A DNA stretch of 64,000 nucleotides, from positions 24,984,001 through 25,048,000 of the forward strand of contig JAYKKI010000029.1 of NCBI GenBank assembly GCA_039881145.1, written 5' to 3'. Below, in pieces: positions 21,234-34,048 of this stretch. The DNA comes from Druceiella hillmani (Eukaryota; Arthropoda; Insecta; Lepidoptera; Hepialidae). Under the pieces are notes generated by a model. It searched no databases. It was not told where the DNA came from and saw only the letters and a program-made list of their open reading frames with translations. Both the position numbers and the translations under genes were made by a program. How positions within the stretch are numbered: position 1 is the first letter of the stretch; every line of letters begins with the position of its first letter.

Positions 21234-23387
21234 TCATTCAGAATCTTTTGTCTCTTGAATTGTATAAAACAAAATCGTCACAGCTGTGCTTTTTAATTTT
21301 CTTATGAAAGGTTGATTGTCATGTTTAATATTTTAGAGTCCCTACTAAAATAAACAAAAACTTACTGTTTATTTTCCAGTAGTTAGTTATTGAACATAGT
21401 CATGTATTAAAATAATTTTATATCCATTTCATACCCAATGTTATAAATACATAATAATGAATAATTATATTCTTATCTATTCAGTACTGGTATCATTTAT
21501 GAAGCTGACTGTGATGTCAGATAATATTTCTCATATTTCAATTAAAGATTCTGTAAAAAATAAATATTTCTTTATTTGTCCCTTGTGCGTTCCTATACCG
21601 TTCATCCAATTGCGATAAAACTTTGGTGAATTGTTGTTTCCCACAATTTTTAAAGATTTCTGAATAAGTACAACAATTTTGCACTGGTGACGCATAAGTT
21701 TTAAAAAGTCACGTTTTAAAAAGTCATACTTAGTCATACTTTGTGATGTTACGATGAAGGAATTATTCATTCCATCAAAGAGCTTATCTTCTACATAATC
21801 TATCTCTAAAGGGATAAAGTACTGATAGAATAAGAAGGCTACCGATAATCATTAAAGACACCTGTATAATTAAGTAGTATTAGTGAAAAATGAAAGTCAA
21901 CTTTTTCATTTGAAATTTATTTTATAACCAAACAGTATAAGTTTAGTAAAAGAGAAAGATATAGCATACCATTGCGCGTAGTTCCACATTATCATATACT
22001 TAAATATCATAGCGTACTTTTACTAGCTATTCTGATTGTGACAAGAAATGTTAACAATAATATCTATAACAATAATAATTGTTATAACATGAAGAATTAT
22101 ATATTTGGCCTTGGAAAAATGTCAAATTTGGTGACGTTCACAAATTCCATTGGAATTTGTATTATGGGTAAGCCTTAGTGCAGTGGCTTCTTGCTCTGCT
22201 GCCTCAGATATACTGTGCTCTGCTGTCTTCAAGTGAATAATATGTAAGCAAGCTAAAACTTTTTAATTGAATAAAATCATAACGTAAAGCAATAATTCCT
22301 GAAGCTGTTTCCAATATATTTCAGAATATTACAGTGAACTCCTTACTGCACAGAAAACATTTAAAAAAATTTGAGTGCAGTCCAGTTCACATTTTATCTT
22401 GAAGACCACTTATGCCACAATTTTGATTAAACACAAGAAAAATAATTCAAAATAAGTTCTAAGAGAATGCCAAACCAAAGTAACAATCAGTAGGACAATT
22501 TTTTCAGAAATTTGTTAAGTCGTAATAATGTATGTGTGTAAACTGGTAATAGTATAACGGTAGTCAGGTTTGAAAATGATATATGTTCACATTTTTTTAT
22601 TATGTGTAATGTCCTGATGAGACATTCAGGTGTCGATCTGCATTACTAAAACGAAAGAAAAACACCCATGAATATGTAGCGTGGAATATCTTTGACGTGG
22701 AACCTAAATATATAAATAACTATAAAGTCTTATTGTAATGATAGTACTATATAAATAAAAATTTTGTAATATTTAGTGTATTTTTCAAAAAGAATCAATT
22801 CATGGTAATTTTCAAAATGCCATGGATTTACCAAATAGATTTTCATAATAAAATTAAAAAGTAATATCTCATTCACTTTAACCACATATTCCGTTGGTAT
22901 ATTTGAACTATCATGATGTGGTTGTATCAAATTACAATGGTCACATTAGCAGTGTTCTGGTATTGTTGCTAATTTTTTAATTGACAATTATCTATGATGA
23001 TATGTCGATTTGGAATGACATTTTATTAATTTTTAGAAATTTTGGAGACGAGGACAGAAGAAGAGTTTCAGATGTTCCCAATTTGTAGAAAAATGATATA
23101 TTGTAGGGCATAAAAATCTTGTTACCACTTAATTATATAATGTGCAACTTTTTAATAGAATTAATTTAGCATTGTGGTTATAAAATATATGAAATTACCA
23201 ATATTTCGAGAATGTACCTAAGGTAGTTGTCGTGTGACAGTAAGATCCAAAAATTATTATAAAATTTTTCAACGAAAATTATTTTTTTTTTTTCAAACTG
23301 TTAATATAACATCATTTTAATAGTTTGTAAAAAAAATCATTTTTGCGTTTTTTAAATAAAATGAAGTTTGGTGAAATAGCTATTTTT
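21234..23387 (+). other. Stim intron 4, middle
   Basis: AT-rich. It holds a duplicated gttttaaaaagtca near 21695-21725 and the hammerhead-like remnant at 22606-22646. No gene was recognised. Confidence 0.6.
22606..22646 (+). other. Hammerhead-like core remnant
   Basis: CTGATGA (22614-22620) is followed by a GACA-ttcagg-TGTC hairpin (22621-22634) and then GATC, where a hammerhead has GAAA. Flanking GTAATG (22606-22611) can pair with CATTAC (22641-22646). Penelope-like retroelements often carry such motifs. Two bases of the invariant GAAA are wrong and stem I is missing, so this is at best a decayed relic. Confidence 0.3.
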
Positions 23388-23800
23388 CCTGTAATGTTAT
23401 TTGTACAATTTTTGAGAACTTTTTTTTTCGAAACTAAGCGGTGAATACTTTTTTTTTCAAAATTTTAATATATATAATATCATTTTACATTGACTTAGTT
23501 TTTTAGCTAAATTACTCGAAGCATTTTAAAAAAAAATTAATGTGTTGAAATTACTGCTTTTCCTGTAATATCGATTGTACAATTTTTGAGAGCAATTTTT
23601 AACAAAACTAAATGATAAATCACTTTTCAAATTTTACATTGATTTAGATTTTTAGAATAATTGCTCAATGGGTGTTTTTAAATAACGTCAAAAGTGTGGT
23701 GAAGCAACTACTTCAATGTACAATTATTCAATGTAATCTTAATTGTACAATTTTTGAGAGTGATTTTTGCCAAAACTAAACAGTAAATCATCTTTAACTT
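23388..23800. repeat. About 173-bp tandem repeat, roughly 2.5 units
   Basis: Units begin near 23388, 23561 and 23734, each with a gtacaatttttgaga core, then aaaactaa(g/a)..gta/ataaatc and a T-rich tail. The units are diverged, and an earlier decayed unit may start near 23230. Confidence 0.75.
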
Positions 23801-24277
23801 TTAAAATAAGTCAGATTTGAGTAATATATAAAAAATTCAGCGAATTTCATTGACAACATGTTTTACATGGCCTTAATGCCTCTAATTAGATGGACAAACA
23901 GAAAACGCAGTATCTATCGGTCTTGGTGATTTTTTACATATGTTAATTATCTAAAGATATAATTTTTTTAAAAACTATAAATTGTTGGCCAAAGTGCTTG
24001 ATAACGAACAGCATTGTATCATAACAGACAATAATATCGATTTCAATTCACAAATGTAGGTAGTTTTACATTAAATTTTGTCCAGCGTTTTGACTGCCTC
24101 TAATCAGCTAACCACATTGACCTCTATTATACCAGTAAGTTGGATTGTCTTTATACCAAGACATAATGTCGTACAAATTGTTAAATTGCATCCGCGTTGC
24201 AGTCACGTTGCTCATTCTTCAATAAACAAAAGAAAAGATGGATAAAACAGTAATATTTGGCCAATAATTGTTAATAG

Positions 24278-25050
<773 letters not shown>

Positions 25051-25377
25051 TTGTCATAACAATAGAATTTGGTTAAATCTTTCAGTATGTGGCTCTAAAA
25101 ACAAACATAGAACTAAAATAATTTAATTATAAAATATATTAATGCATTATTTAAATAGGATTTACATTTCATTGATACGTCATGTGTTAATGAAAAAAAA
25201 GACCTTTGACAGACAGGCGACTGCTCGTCTGTCCATTGTCATAACAATAGAAATTGGTTAAATCTTTCAGTATGTGGCTCTAAAAACAAATATAGAACTA
25301 AAATAATTTAATTATAAAACATATAATAATTAAATAGGATTTACATTTCATTGATACGGCATGTGTGAATGAAAAAT
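25051..25377. repeat. Direct repeat of about 145 bp, two copies
   Basis: ttgtcataacaatagaattt onward at 25051-25198 is repeated at 25236-25377, about 90% alike, ending with cattgatacg(t/g)catgtgt. Each copy is next to a gacaggc sequence. Confidence 0.9.
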
Positions 25378-26797
25378 ATTATATTTTTAAAGCACCAATT
25401 TAAATGAAGTCAGGACAAAAATTCAAGTGTACATTGTAGTCGCACTAATAAAAACAAACGCATTAGAAATATTGTAACTTACAACAACAATATTTATTAT
25501 ATTTTTTAATTCTATTTGATTAGTTCAGTTTTAAAATCAGTTGTAATATTAAAAAGTCCTAGTTTCACTAAACGCTGCATCAGACAAAATAAAGAACTTT
25601 AGATAATCCCCAAAATTCAACGAGATACGAGTACTGAGTTTAGATTTTAAAGATTTTTAAGAATTGTATTATTCCATACTTTAACACTTCTGAGTAGTTT
25701 TAATTTAACATAGAAAAAGCCTCATTGATTAACTAATTAAAATTACAAAACTTACAAACAAATGCATTATTTGTTTTTTTTTTATCAGTGTTTAAAGAGA
25801 ATACTAATAGCCATCTAATAGGGCTTTATGGAAAGAAATCCATTAGAATGACAATATAATGCTTAAAATTATACATTCCAGCTGCGAGCATGATAACGCT
25901 AAGGCGATGAAGAATTAATAAATAAATTGTGAAGATTACTAACAGTGTAAAATAGGTAAAATAAAGCTATGTTTCTTCGATATTTGTACGGAACTCTGGT
26001 GGGGTCTTGATTGGTTTATGTACTTGTTTTGCTTTAAGTAAATGTTTTTGGAACTGGGTTTAATTTTTCAATTTAATTTTTACATTAATGTGTGTTATGT
26101 TTAAAGGTTTTCCCCATATTGGTGTAGGGGTTGTAAATTTTATGTTTGATATGGCTTTCCTCGTCACTCAGCTTATTGACTTTAACATTATTTAATTCCT
26201 AATAGACAGTGATAAAAATAAAACATATACACGCACCTTTATCAATTAAAAAGAAATATTAGCCGTATATCTATTATCTGTCTCACCTCTCCCTCTTTCC
26301 CCAATCATAGTGGAATAGCCAGTGAAAATGGAGCCATTATAGCCCAGTTCCGGGCATATCTATTTCACTTTCTAATTAGACCTTGCTCACATTTCAGCTT
26401 GCACTTAATGTGCCACATATGTTATGTTGATGGTAACGTAAATCAATCTTATTTTATACGAAACTTCAAACTGTTTTTATTCCACATGAGAATATTTTAA
26501 GAAACAGTTCTTGCAATCTATTCATAGAAAAAATCCTTCTCGGCATGCAAACCTGTCCTGGTTAATTGCAAAAATTTCGTTTCCATTTAACGTCTGTCAT
26601 ACGGCTTCTTTGTACATTGGTAGGGTAAACATAAGTTAAATCATGTATTTAAACTTAATAGTGACATTGTGAGATTTGCTGCTTCAATAAATGTGTCGTT
26701 TACCTTCTCAACATTTGTTATGAAAGCGTACGAACAATTTATTTCAAATTGTTTCATACAACATTCTTCACTCTTTTAATGTCAATAATTTTTTCAG

Positions 26798-26798
<1 letters not shown>
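25378..26798 (+). other. Stim intron 5, right part
   Basis: AT-rich intron with two GC-richer patches, near 26105-26135 and 26280-26365, that may be transposon debris. No coding match. Confidence 0.5.
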
Positions 26799-26881
<83 letters not shown>

Positions 26882-26898
26882 CATACATATGTATATAT
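26799..26898. repeat. (TA)n microsatellite, about 100 bp
   Basis: TA repeats with 'taata' interruptions. Open frames on both strands here are artefacts. Confidence 0.95.
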
Positions 26899-27121
26899 AA
26901 ACATTCTTTATATTTTTATTCCATAAATCACAATACGTGATTATTTTGCTACTCTTCAAAGCAAGAGCTAATCTTTCAATGTAAGAACTTTGCAAACTGG
27001 TACAGTCGTCCTTGATAAAACCCAAGTTGTTTTTTGTGAATACTAATATGTATTGTTACTGTATAGAAAGGTAACTTTTATGACCAACTAATACAAACAC
27101 CATTATCTACTATTATTGCAG

Positions 27122-27193
27122 GTCGCATAAGCAGTTCGCAGGACGACCTGAGTGTGGGAGGTGCCGATGATACGGGCTCAGTGTGTGGCGCAG
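27122..27193 (+). CDS. Stim: Stim exon: Ser/Asp-rich tail start
   Basis: The exon is 72 bp, phase 1/1, with acceptor ctattattgcag and donor GCAG then gtaagg. With the G from the previous exon it reads GRISSSQDDLSVGGADDTGS, then VCGA. The position and composition (basic-Ser, then DD-L) match the fly sequence after CAD ('RITNSTEDLDDES'). The frame stays open past the donor in unusually GC-rich sequence (GKVPTWESASTGHLHED, stop at 27244-27246). Unspliced transcripts could therefore make a short STIM isoform. The acidic DD motifs may play the role of the CRAC modulatory domain; that is inference. Confidence 0.88.
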
Positions 27194-27246
27194 GTAAGGT
27201 CCCTACATGGGAGAGCGCCAGCACGGGACACCTTCACGAGGACTGA

Positions 27247-28609
27247 AATACGAGCTAGTGACTTCTTGCTTCTTTACCCAATAATTGTGGCAATATTCTT
27301 ACTTTCTCCTTTTGTTAGTTGGGTCGTAACAACTTATTTAATACTTCTCCAAAACTTTATTGCTCACATTTATCTTTAGGTTATTCCAGTCTGTTAGTTT
27401 TTTTTTGTATTGAATGTAACTATACTTTGTTGACAATATCTTTAGCCATACTGATTTTAATCAAAGGCTTCATTGATGATGTTTTTGCTATTGTCCAGCA
27501 TGTCTTTCTTTCGGCATACTTATTTTTGAGAGTCTAAATATTGTTTCGATCTGTGTAAATAGCTTCATGACCTCTGTTTGGACACCGATATTGCTGGTTA
27601 TCTATATTATAGTTTACTATTTAACATACTATGTAGATAAAGTTTGCTTGGGTTGTATCATTATCTTGTTAGTGAGCGGAAAACTGACTGCTATATAGAA
27701 GAACAAAATGATTGTTTTTTTGTGTTTTGTGCACAGCAACTCAGTGTAGTTAATGTGAAGTATATATTTTGTAATAAATATTTCAGCTCTATTTAAATTA
27801 AAAATCACATCGGTTGTAGCAATACGTTCTTTCACAATGCTCTATAGTCACTTTGATTGAATTTATATTTTGATGATGCAAAATATGTATAGATGTAAAA
27901 AAGGGGTGAAGACGTAAAATATCTCAATAAACTCTAAAATACCCTTCACAGAATGAGTATTCAATGTTAGCTTGTCTTTAATAATGTACAGTTGAAGTGT
28001 TTTCTGAATTTTGTTTATTTTTCTCTCTCTCCGCAAATAAGTAAAGTGGTATTTAGTAACAAATGCACAACTCCCTTTCTCATAATCTTCTTACATTTAA
28101 TTTCACAATAATAACTGTCCGTTTTTATATTAGAGTTAAAAGTAAACACTGCGTTGATTGTGAAACTTTTTGACCACCTGCATAAAACCCAATAAATCGT
28201 CTCATCTAAATATTTATAGATATCTTGAACTCTATATATTTTAAAAGCACTTAGTCCTTTTTAAGCAAATATTAAATTTATTACTTAATAAATTGTTGCT
28301 ATTCTGCATTTTAAAAACTATAATTACCATACAATTTTTCTTAAGCTGATACTATGTTACATGTTTAGTGATTTTAAAAGTTCTTCACTAAAAGATCAGC
28401 AAAGTTCAATTCAGCAATAACCGTGTTTATGTCGCATAAACAAGTGACTGGTGAAATGATCCAAAGTAGTTTTTCATTTTTCCTAAATATGAGGTAGTGT
28501 AAAAGATGTAGTATAAAAGATGGCCAAAGATCTAAAGAAATCCAAGAAATGAAGGCAGATGGGGATGCCCCATATGCTTACACAACACCTATTAGACATT
28601 ATTCATGAA

Positions 28610-28612
<3 letters not shown>
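27247..28612 (+). other. Stim intron 6, first stretch
   Basis: AT-rich intron; nothing recognised. The open frames near 27319-27835 have no family features. Confidence 0.6.
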
Positions 28613-28660
<48 letters not shown>

Positions 28661-28698
28661 TGTGTGTGTGTGTGTGTGTATATATATATGTATATGTA
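28613..28698. repeat. (TA)n/(TG)n microsatellite
   Basis: TA repeats with an internal tgtgtgtgtgtgtg run. Confidence 0.95.
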
Positions 28699-30543
28699 TA
28701 CATATCTTATCAACAGTATCCTAATAATTTATTAAAATAATACAGTGGTTGTTTTTTCATATATGCATTCTCATATTCATTTTTAACATATGCTCTTTTT
28801 TTATTAAAACTTCTTTCTGTCATGTGTTTTAACGTAAGTAATACTGCTCTTTTTAGAGTAAAACCATTTTTGTCAAATAGTAAATAACTAACATTTGTTT
28901 TATAATTTACATGATCTTCATACACAACTGGCTTTATTTCAGTACTTGATTTTAACGAGACATTCGCACAACTCCTATTTGAAAATTAAATTATTTCACA
29001 TTAATGGTATGATTTAAATGGCTAGAAACCATATATTATCCAATTCTTTAAAAAAATATTACATTGATGGAAGAAAAAACAAGTTTTGCTTATTACTTAT
29101 GGTGCTGTGAACATTTTTTTAATACCTCCTATGTTTCTTGCAGTCCCTGTTATTAAAAAAAGTTTTGTTATATTTTTCCATTTATAGCTAGTTTACAATT
29201 AAAGAGATTCTAGACAAAATTAATAGATAATTTACTTTCTAATATAACACAAAGATAAAGTAATAAAAATACACATGGAATTGGTATGTATATTTTTTAA
29301 TATAGATTGTTATAATGAAAAATATATCGGTAAATCTAATGGAGCATTAGATTCACACTATTTATATTTCTTACATCGATGCCACTTTAAAAATGAAAGA
29401 AACAATACTATGTTGAATGAACTAATTTCAGTGAGCAAGACAGTTTGTATTTTGAAAACATATTGTTTTGTTTACTATGTTCTGGTCAACTTTTCGCTAC
29501 ACATACTGTCTATTTGTCTTCGTTAATATAAACTTGTACACAGCACTCTTAATGTTTCGTAGCTCTTCGTTTTTCCCAGTCTTGCTGAGCCGACCTCTCT
29601 TTCAGGTTTGTTATTAAAGTACTATCATTTTATCCGACCGAGATAATCCAAAGGATTTAATTTATTTGAATGAAATAAATATTATTATGGTATGGGTGAC
29701 AAAATGTGAAGATTAAATTGCTGTTAATAAAATTTCAACTTAATTAGTGTGCCGACAGAATTTGTAATGAGACGAGTTGTGTAGTCTCTCTATAATTATA
29801 ATTAAATTATTTTTTATTAAGCAGCATCATGATGTGGTCATTCAAATTGTTCCACTTTTGATTGTGATTTTTTTTTGTGGTTTTGAAATATTTCTTTCTC
29901 AAAATGTGTACAATTTTTTGGTAAAATTTCTGCGAAAAATTTTCTATAGCACAGTATACATCATTGCTGTTAAAAGCTATTTCTATATAACCTGAAAAAA
30001 TTATTGGATTATTATTATTTCTAGGTATCTAAAAGTCTTTCTTAGGTATCTAAAAGTCTTTCATAAAGAAACTAACATATCACATTGTTTTGTCTTGTAG
30101 AAGTGTTGGTGTTTTCAGGACAAATATCATTATACTGTCCTTATAATGTCCGTACTTAACATCATGTTACTGTTACATGTTTTACTCATTTTATTTACTT
30201 TTAGTTAATTTATTTTTTGCACCAGTTGTAATTTAAAATGATTTATAAGTTGTATTTTTCTTTACAATTATTTATTTATATAACAATTAAATTTAAAAAG
30301 GCTGTAATAGTTTTTCCGTGTTAGCTTTGTATCATTTTGCACATGGATTATTAGACAACATACATAAATTTATGTTCCTACATATATTGTATTTTATAAA
30401 AAATTGAACAAATGAAAAATAAACTAAATTAAGAAAAATAACAAACTTTAGGTATGTATTTTATCAAAAAAAAAAAAAAATTTGGCCTATTTTAAATTAT
30501 TTGCAATATAATTTAGATAAGTTAATAGATTAATAATGAATTA
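28699..30543 (+). other. Stim intron 6, second stretch
   Basis: AT-rich intron. A 21-bp unit (taggtatctaaaagtctttc) is tandemly duplicated at 30022-30062. No gene was recognised. Confidence 0.6.
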
Positions 30544-31195
30544 CAGTAGAACCCGCTTAATATGATTTTCAAGATATCGTGCAGAAACAGCTTCTTAAGT
30601 GGAGAAAAGTGTAGCACGGAATAGTTGCAAATTCATACAAGTTCATAATAAAAGTACAATTTTATGGCATAAGTACATACGTACATGCAAGGCCAAGGGG
30701 CGATCACTAGGGTTTGGTCCTCTCCAAAATTTTGTTAATATGAGAATTAAAGAAGCATGATAGAATTTCCCATCCCAACATGTTTTCAAGGTGCAAAAGA
30801 AGAGAAGAACAAATCATCAGCATTTGCAATTTGTGTAGTCTTATATTAATTTTTGTGGAACCTGTTTTCTCAATTTCCATGACTCCTAGTTTTCAATAGA
30901 ATTCAATTTTTAGAAGCCATTTTAACACTAAGTAAATATATGCACATTAGCACATTGACAGTTGTGAATGTTGCAACATGTGGTAGTATTGGTGCTTAAC
31001 CTTGTTTATCATCATTTTACGCTCTCATTGCTTCTGGTACCTGTCTCCTTACCTTTGTCTTGAATTACTTCTCGTGTTGTATTGTAGTGGCGTCATAACA
31101 CTGACGCTAATACAATACAACACAAAAAGTAATTCAAGACAGAATAGAAGTGGCGTCATGAATAGAAGGGTGAAGCATATTAAGCGGGGTTATAT
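30544..31195. mobile_element. pogo/Tigger-like short element
   Basis: The left end CAGTAGAACCCGCTTAATAT (30544 onward) is typical of pogo/Tigger termini (CAGTAGAACCCCGCTTA). The right side at 31175-31192 holds CATATTAAGCGGGGTTA, the inverted copy, followed by TATATA. The interior of about 650 bp has no transposase and contains a strong hairpin at 31057-31140. The element is non-autonomous. The outermost bases of the right end (expected TCTACTG) are altered, so the exact boundary is uncertain. Confidence 0.6.
31057..31140. repeat. 84-nt hairpin inside the pogo-like element
   Basis: GTCTTGAATTACTT (31057-31070) pairs with AAGTAATTCAAGAC (31127-31140). Inside it, TGTTGTATTGTA pairs with AATACAATACAACA, and then CGTCA with TGACG around a short loop. 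Total stem is about 35 bp with small bulges. Confidence 0.88.
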
Positions 31196-33547
31196 ATAAC
31201 AATTACACTTGATTCAAGGGAACTAATTTAAAGAAGTGTATTTTGTGCAAAATCATATCTTAAGTGGCTTCTATTGTTTTCATAATTATAATGAATTTCA
31301 TAATTATATAATAAAGTTTAACACTAAGTAGTTATTTTTACCATTAACATACAGGCTCAATTAGTTTGATATAATAAATACATTTAGAAATATAAGCAGA
31401 TTAAAAATTTAATTTACAAAAAATATTGAAATTATTTCTATTATTAATTTATTTGTAGAGTTTATGAAGGCACATTTTTACAAATTATTGTTAGGAATTT
31501 GAGATATTTCAAACAAAATATATAAAATATATTTTATATCATGGTATCTCAATCAAAATATTTTCATAATCAAGAGAAACTCTCGGATAACCAATTTAAA
31601 ATAAGTACGAGCAAATGAGCAGCTCCTCAATTGTCATGTCAGTTATTTCTAACATACCTACCATTATTTTCCTAAAGTGTATTTCTATTCGTCTCATACA
31701 TTTCTGTGTGTAAGAAGTGTTAAAATTTGTGTAATTGGCTTAATAAGAAAAATTATTCTCCTGTTATGTATCTATTAAATTTAGTTTGGGTATATTGTTT
31801 AACAATACTAGTCAGGTGTCTGTCACAGTTTAAATCTATCATAGTTACATTGGCGTTGGACAATTATTTATGAAGACTTTATTTTTTTTATGTGAAGTTT
31901 TGTAGTTTTTTCATGAGTAGTTTTTCTTTTCATTTTATCAAATTTGGAGGGCATTGAAACCAATTTATTAATTCATTTTGAAGGTAAAATTTTTCAAATT
32001 TCAGTTAAAATGTATTGTTTTATATAATTGGTCATAAAAAACTTGGTTTTAATGTAATAATCAAAAATCACTCTGCGTAAGAGAAATTATGGAAATGAGC
32101 GAGGGGATATGTGAAATGTTGGCTTCAATGCATGCATGCATGTGTGTATTTGTACGAGTTCACTTGGGTGCGTGTAAGTGCATGTGTGTGTGTTTACATG
32201 CCTGCGGTGGGCGTGTGTATATTTACTTATGTGGCTATACATATGTCGATAGTTCCGAGTTCCAAAGTAGGCAATATTAAGAAAGACAATACTTTTTAGT
32301 TAAATATTTAATTGTTATTACATATTTTACAGCAAAATAATTTTATCTACATATGCTTTCTTCTTTATAATATTAGTAAATGTAAGTAATTGAATTTAGA
32401 ACAAGTTTATATACAAAACCTATTAATGATTATCTCGTTAAGTATATTCTAATGCCCCCTTTTACTCTGTGATTACATCAGATCTGCTCTAGTGTTTACG
32501 TCATATTTTACTTATATGCTGCTATGAAATCCAACCATTTTAAGTCTAGAACAAGTTTATTTTAAAAACCAAGGTTTTTATCCATAACAATATATAATTT
32601 TGGGTGTATAATGGAATATATTTCTTCTGTATTCCGTTTATATTCTTTACATATATTACTTAATTATCATAGAACTTTAAACTGTTGAATTAATCAAAAT
32701 AATTATGAATAAAATAAAGGTAGTGTTCTTTTGAATATTTATAATCTTTTCTGTTTTTGATTTTGTTTCGATATTATTTTATGTAGTATCTATATTTTTA
32801 TCCATTGCTTTGTTGATATCCTGTTCGTTTTCTGAATAAATTTTATTTGATTTTGTATTTATTTTATAAAATGTTGCATATCATTCAATACTCAGCTTTC
32901 TGAACAGGTGTGGAAAAATATTTTGTTCGTCACATTTTTAAATTTCTAATGTTTTCAAAAAGCTAATTGCACTTACTTTTATTACATTCTTGTAAAAAGG
33001 CTGCAACTCTTCAGTTAAAATATTTTGTCTCTTCATCTTCTAACTCAATAATAGTATTTCATTATATTTTTATCATGTCCCTAATTATATCCTTATTTCT
33101 CCACATTATACACAATCATGTATTTTATTAATGTTTAGTAGCTTTCCTACTTTTTACTAATAATACCCATTTTATGTACATAGTAAAAGTCTATATATAG
33201 ATATAACAATATGGAATATAGCATAATAGAGAAGCTATAATTGAAACTTGTGTAGAGAATTTCCATTTTTCTTATTATGAAGATTTCTCCATAAAGTGAA
33301 TATATCTTACAAAAAAGCATTGTATGGTATAATTAACTTGTTTTGGTAACAACGTATTTCCATTATTTTGAAATATGTTTTTATCACATTTAAAAAATGT
33401 TTCAAAATGTAATTTTGTTTTAGAAAGTAATTCCGCCACGTATAAAATTAAAGACACTGCATCAGTAAATTGTCGATTGTTCTGTATATATTTAAGTGAA
33501 TCAGTATTTGGTTCATGTAATGTCTAAGCTTTTATATAGTTTGACTT
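31196..33547 (+). other. Stim intron 6, third stretch
   Basis: AT-rich intron. A CA/TG-rich low-complexity patch lies at about 32125-32225. No gene was recognised. Confidence 0.6.
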
Positions 33548-34048
33548 ATAGAAATCAGATGGTAACTTTAATAATTATCTTGTTAGTGAACAAAATATTG
33601 ATATATCTTTTCACATTTCACAAACTCGGATTTGTGTTGCCATAAGTGACAGAATTTTCAATGCGTGTTATCAATTTGAATGGTGTTCTCTCCATTTGAT
33701 GCATCGTTTGAAGCCCGCATGCAGCCAAACACAGCTTGATGATTGCACATGTATAACAGGTATTCCTACGATATTTGTACACGAGAGAGTATGGTGACTT
33801 TCCTTTCCTGTATTCTATCGATTTCTTCGTGGGCAAACTATAATTTCATTCTTTGCAGCTCAGCATATATTGCACTCATGAAATGTTATCTTCCAAACGT
33901 TGAAAGGAAAAATGCTGTACTACATATTATGGATTATAATTTGATTCTTCCTATCTGATAATTTCTTGAGCGCATGCAATCATTACTTTTTCACTACACT
34001 ACCCTCTAGAAATGAACTCTTCAGTTTCCTGTGATATTCAACTTCTCG
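33548..34048. repeat. About 500-bp dispersed repeat, copy 1
   Basis: Starts tagaaatcagatggtaact and ends near ttcaacttct. It is paired with 36498-36985 in the same orientation. Shared landmarks are ataattatcttgttagtga, gatatatcttttcac/atg, cagcttgatgattgca, cctacgatat and accctctaga. About three quarters of bases match. No TSD or terminal inverted repeat was seen. The open frames in both strands are not preserved between copies. Confidence 0.85.

Noticed and set aside
26749..27025. Open frames rich in Tyr-Ile
   Set aside because: They are translations of a TA microsatellite; the same holds at 5305-5517 and 43437-43640.
32089..32299. Two overlapping Cys-rich frames resembling small secreted proteins
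   Set aside because: The Cys, Met and Val come from a tgtg/catg low-complexity patch; no signal peptide or splice sites.
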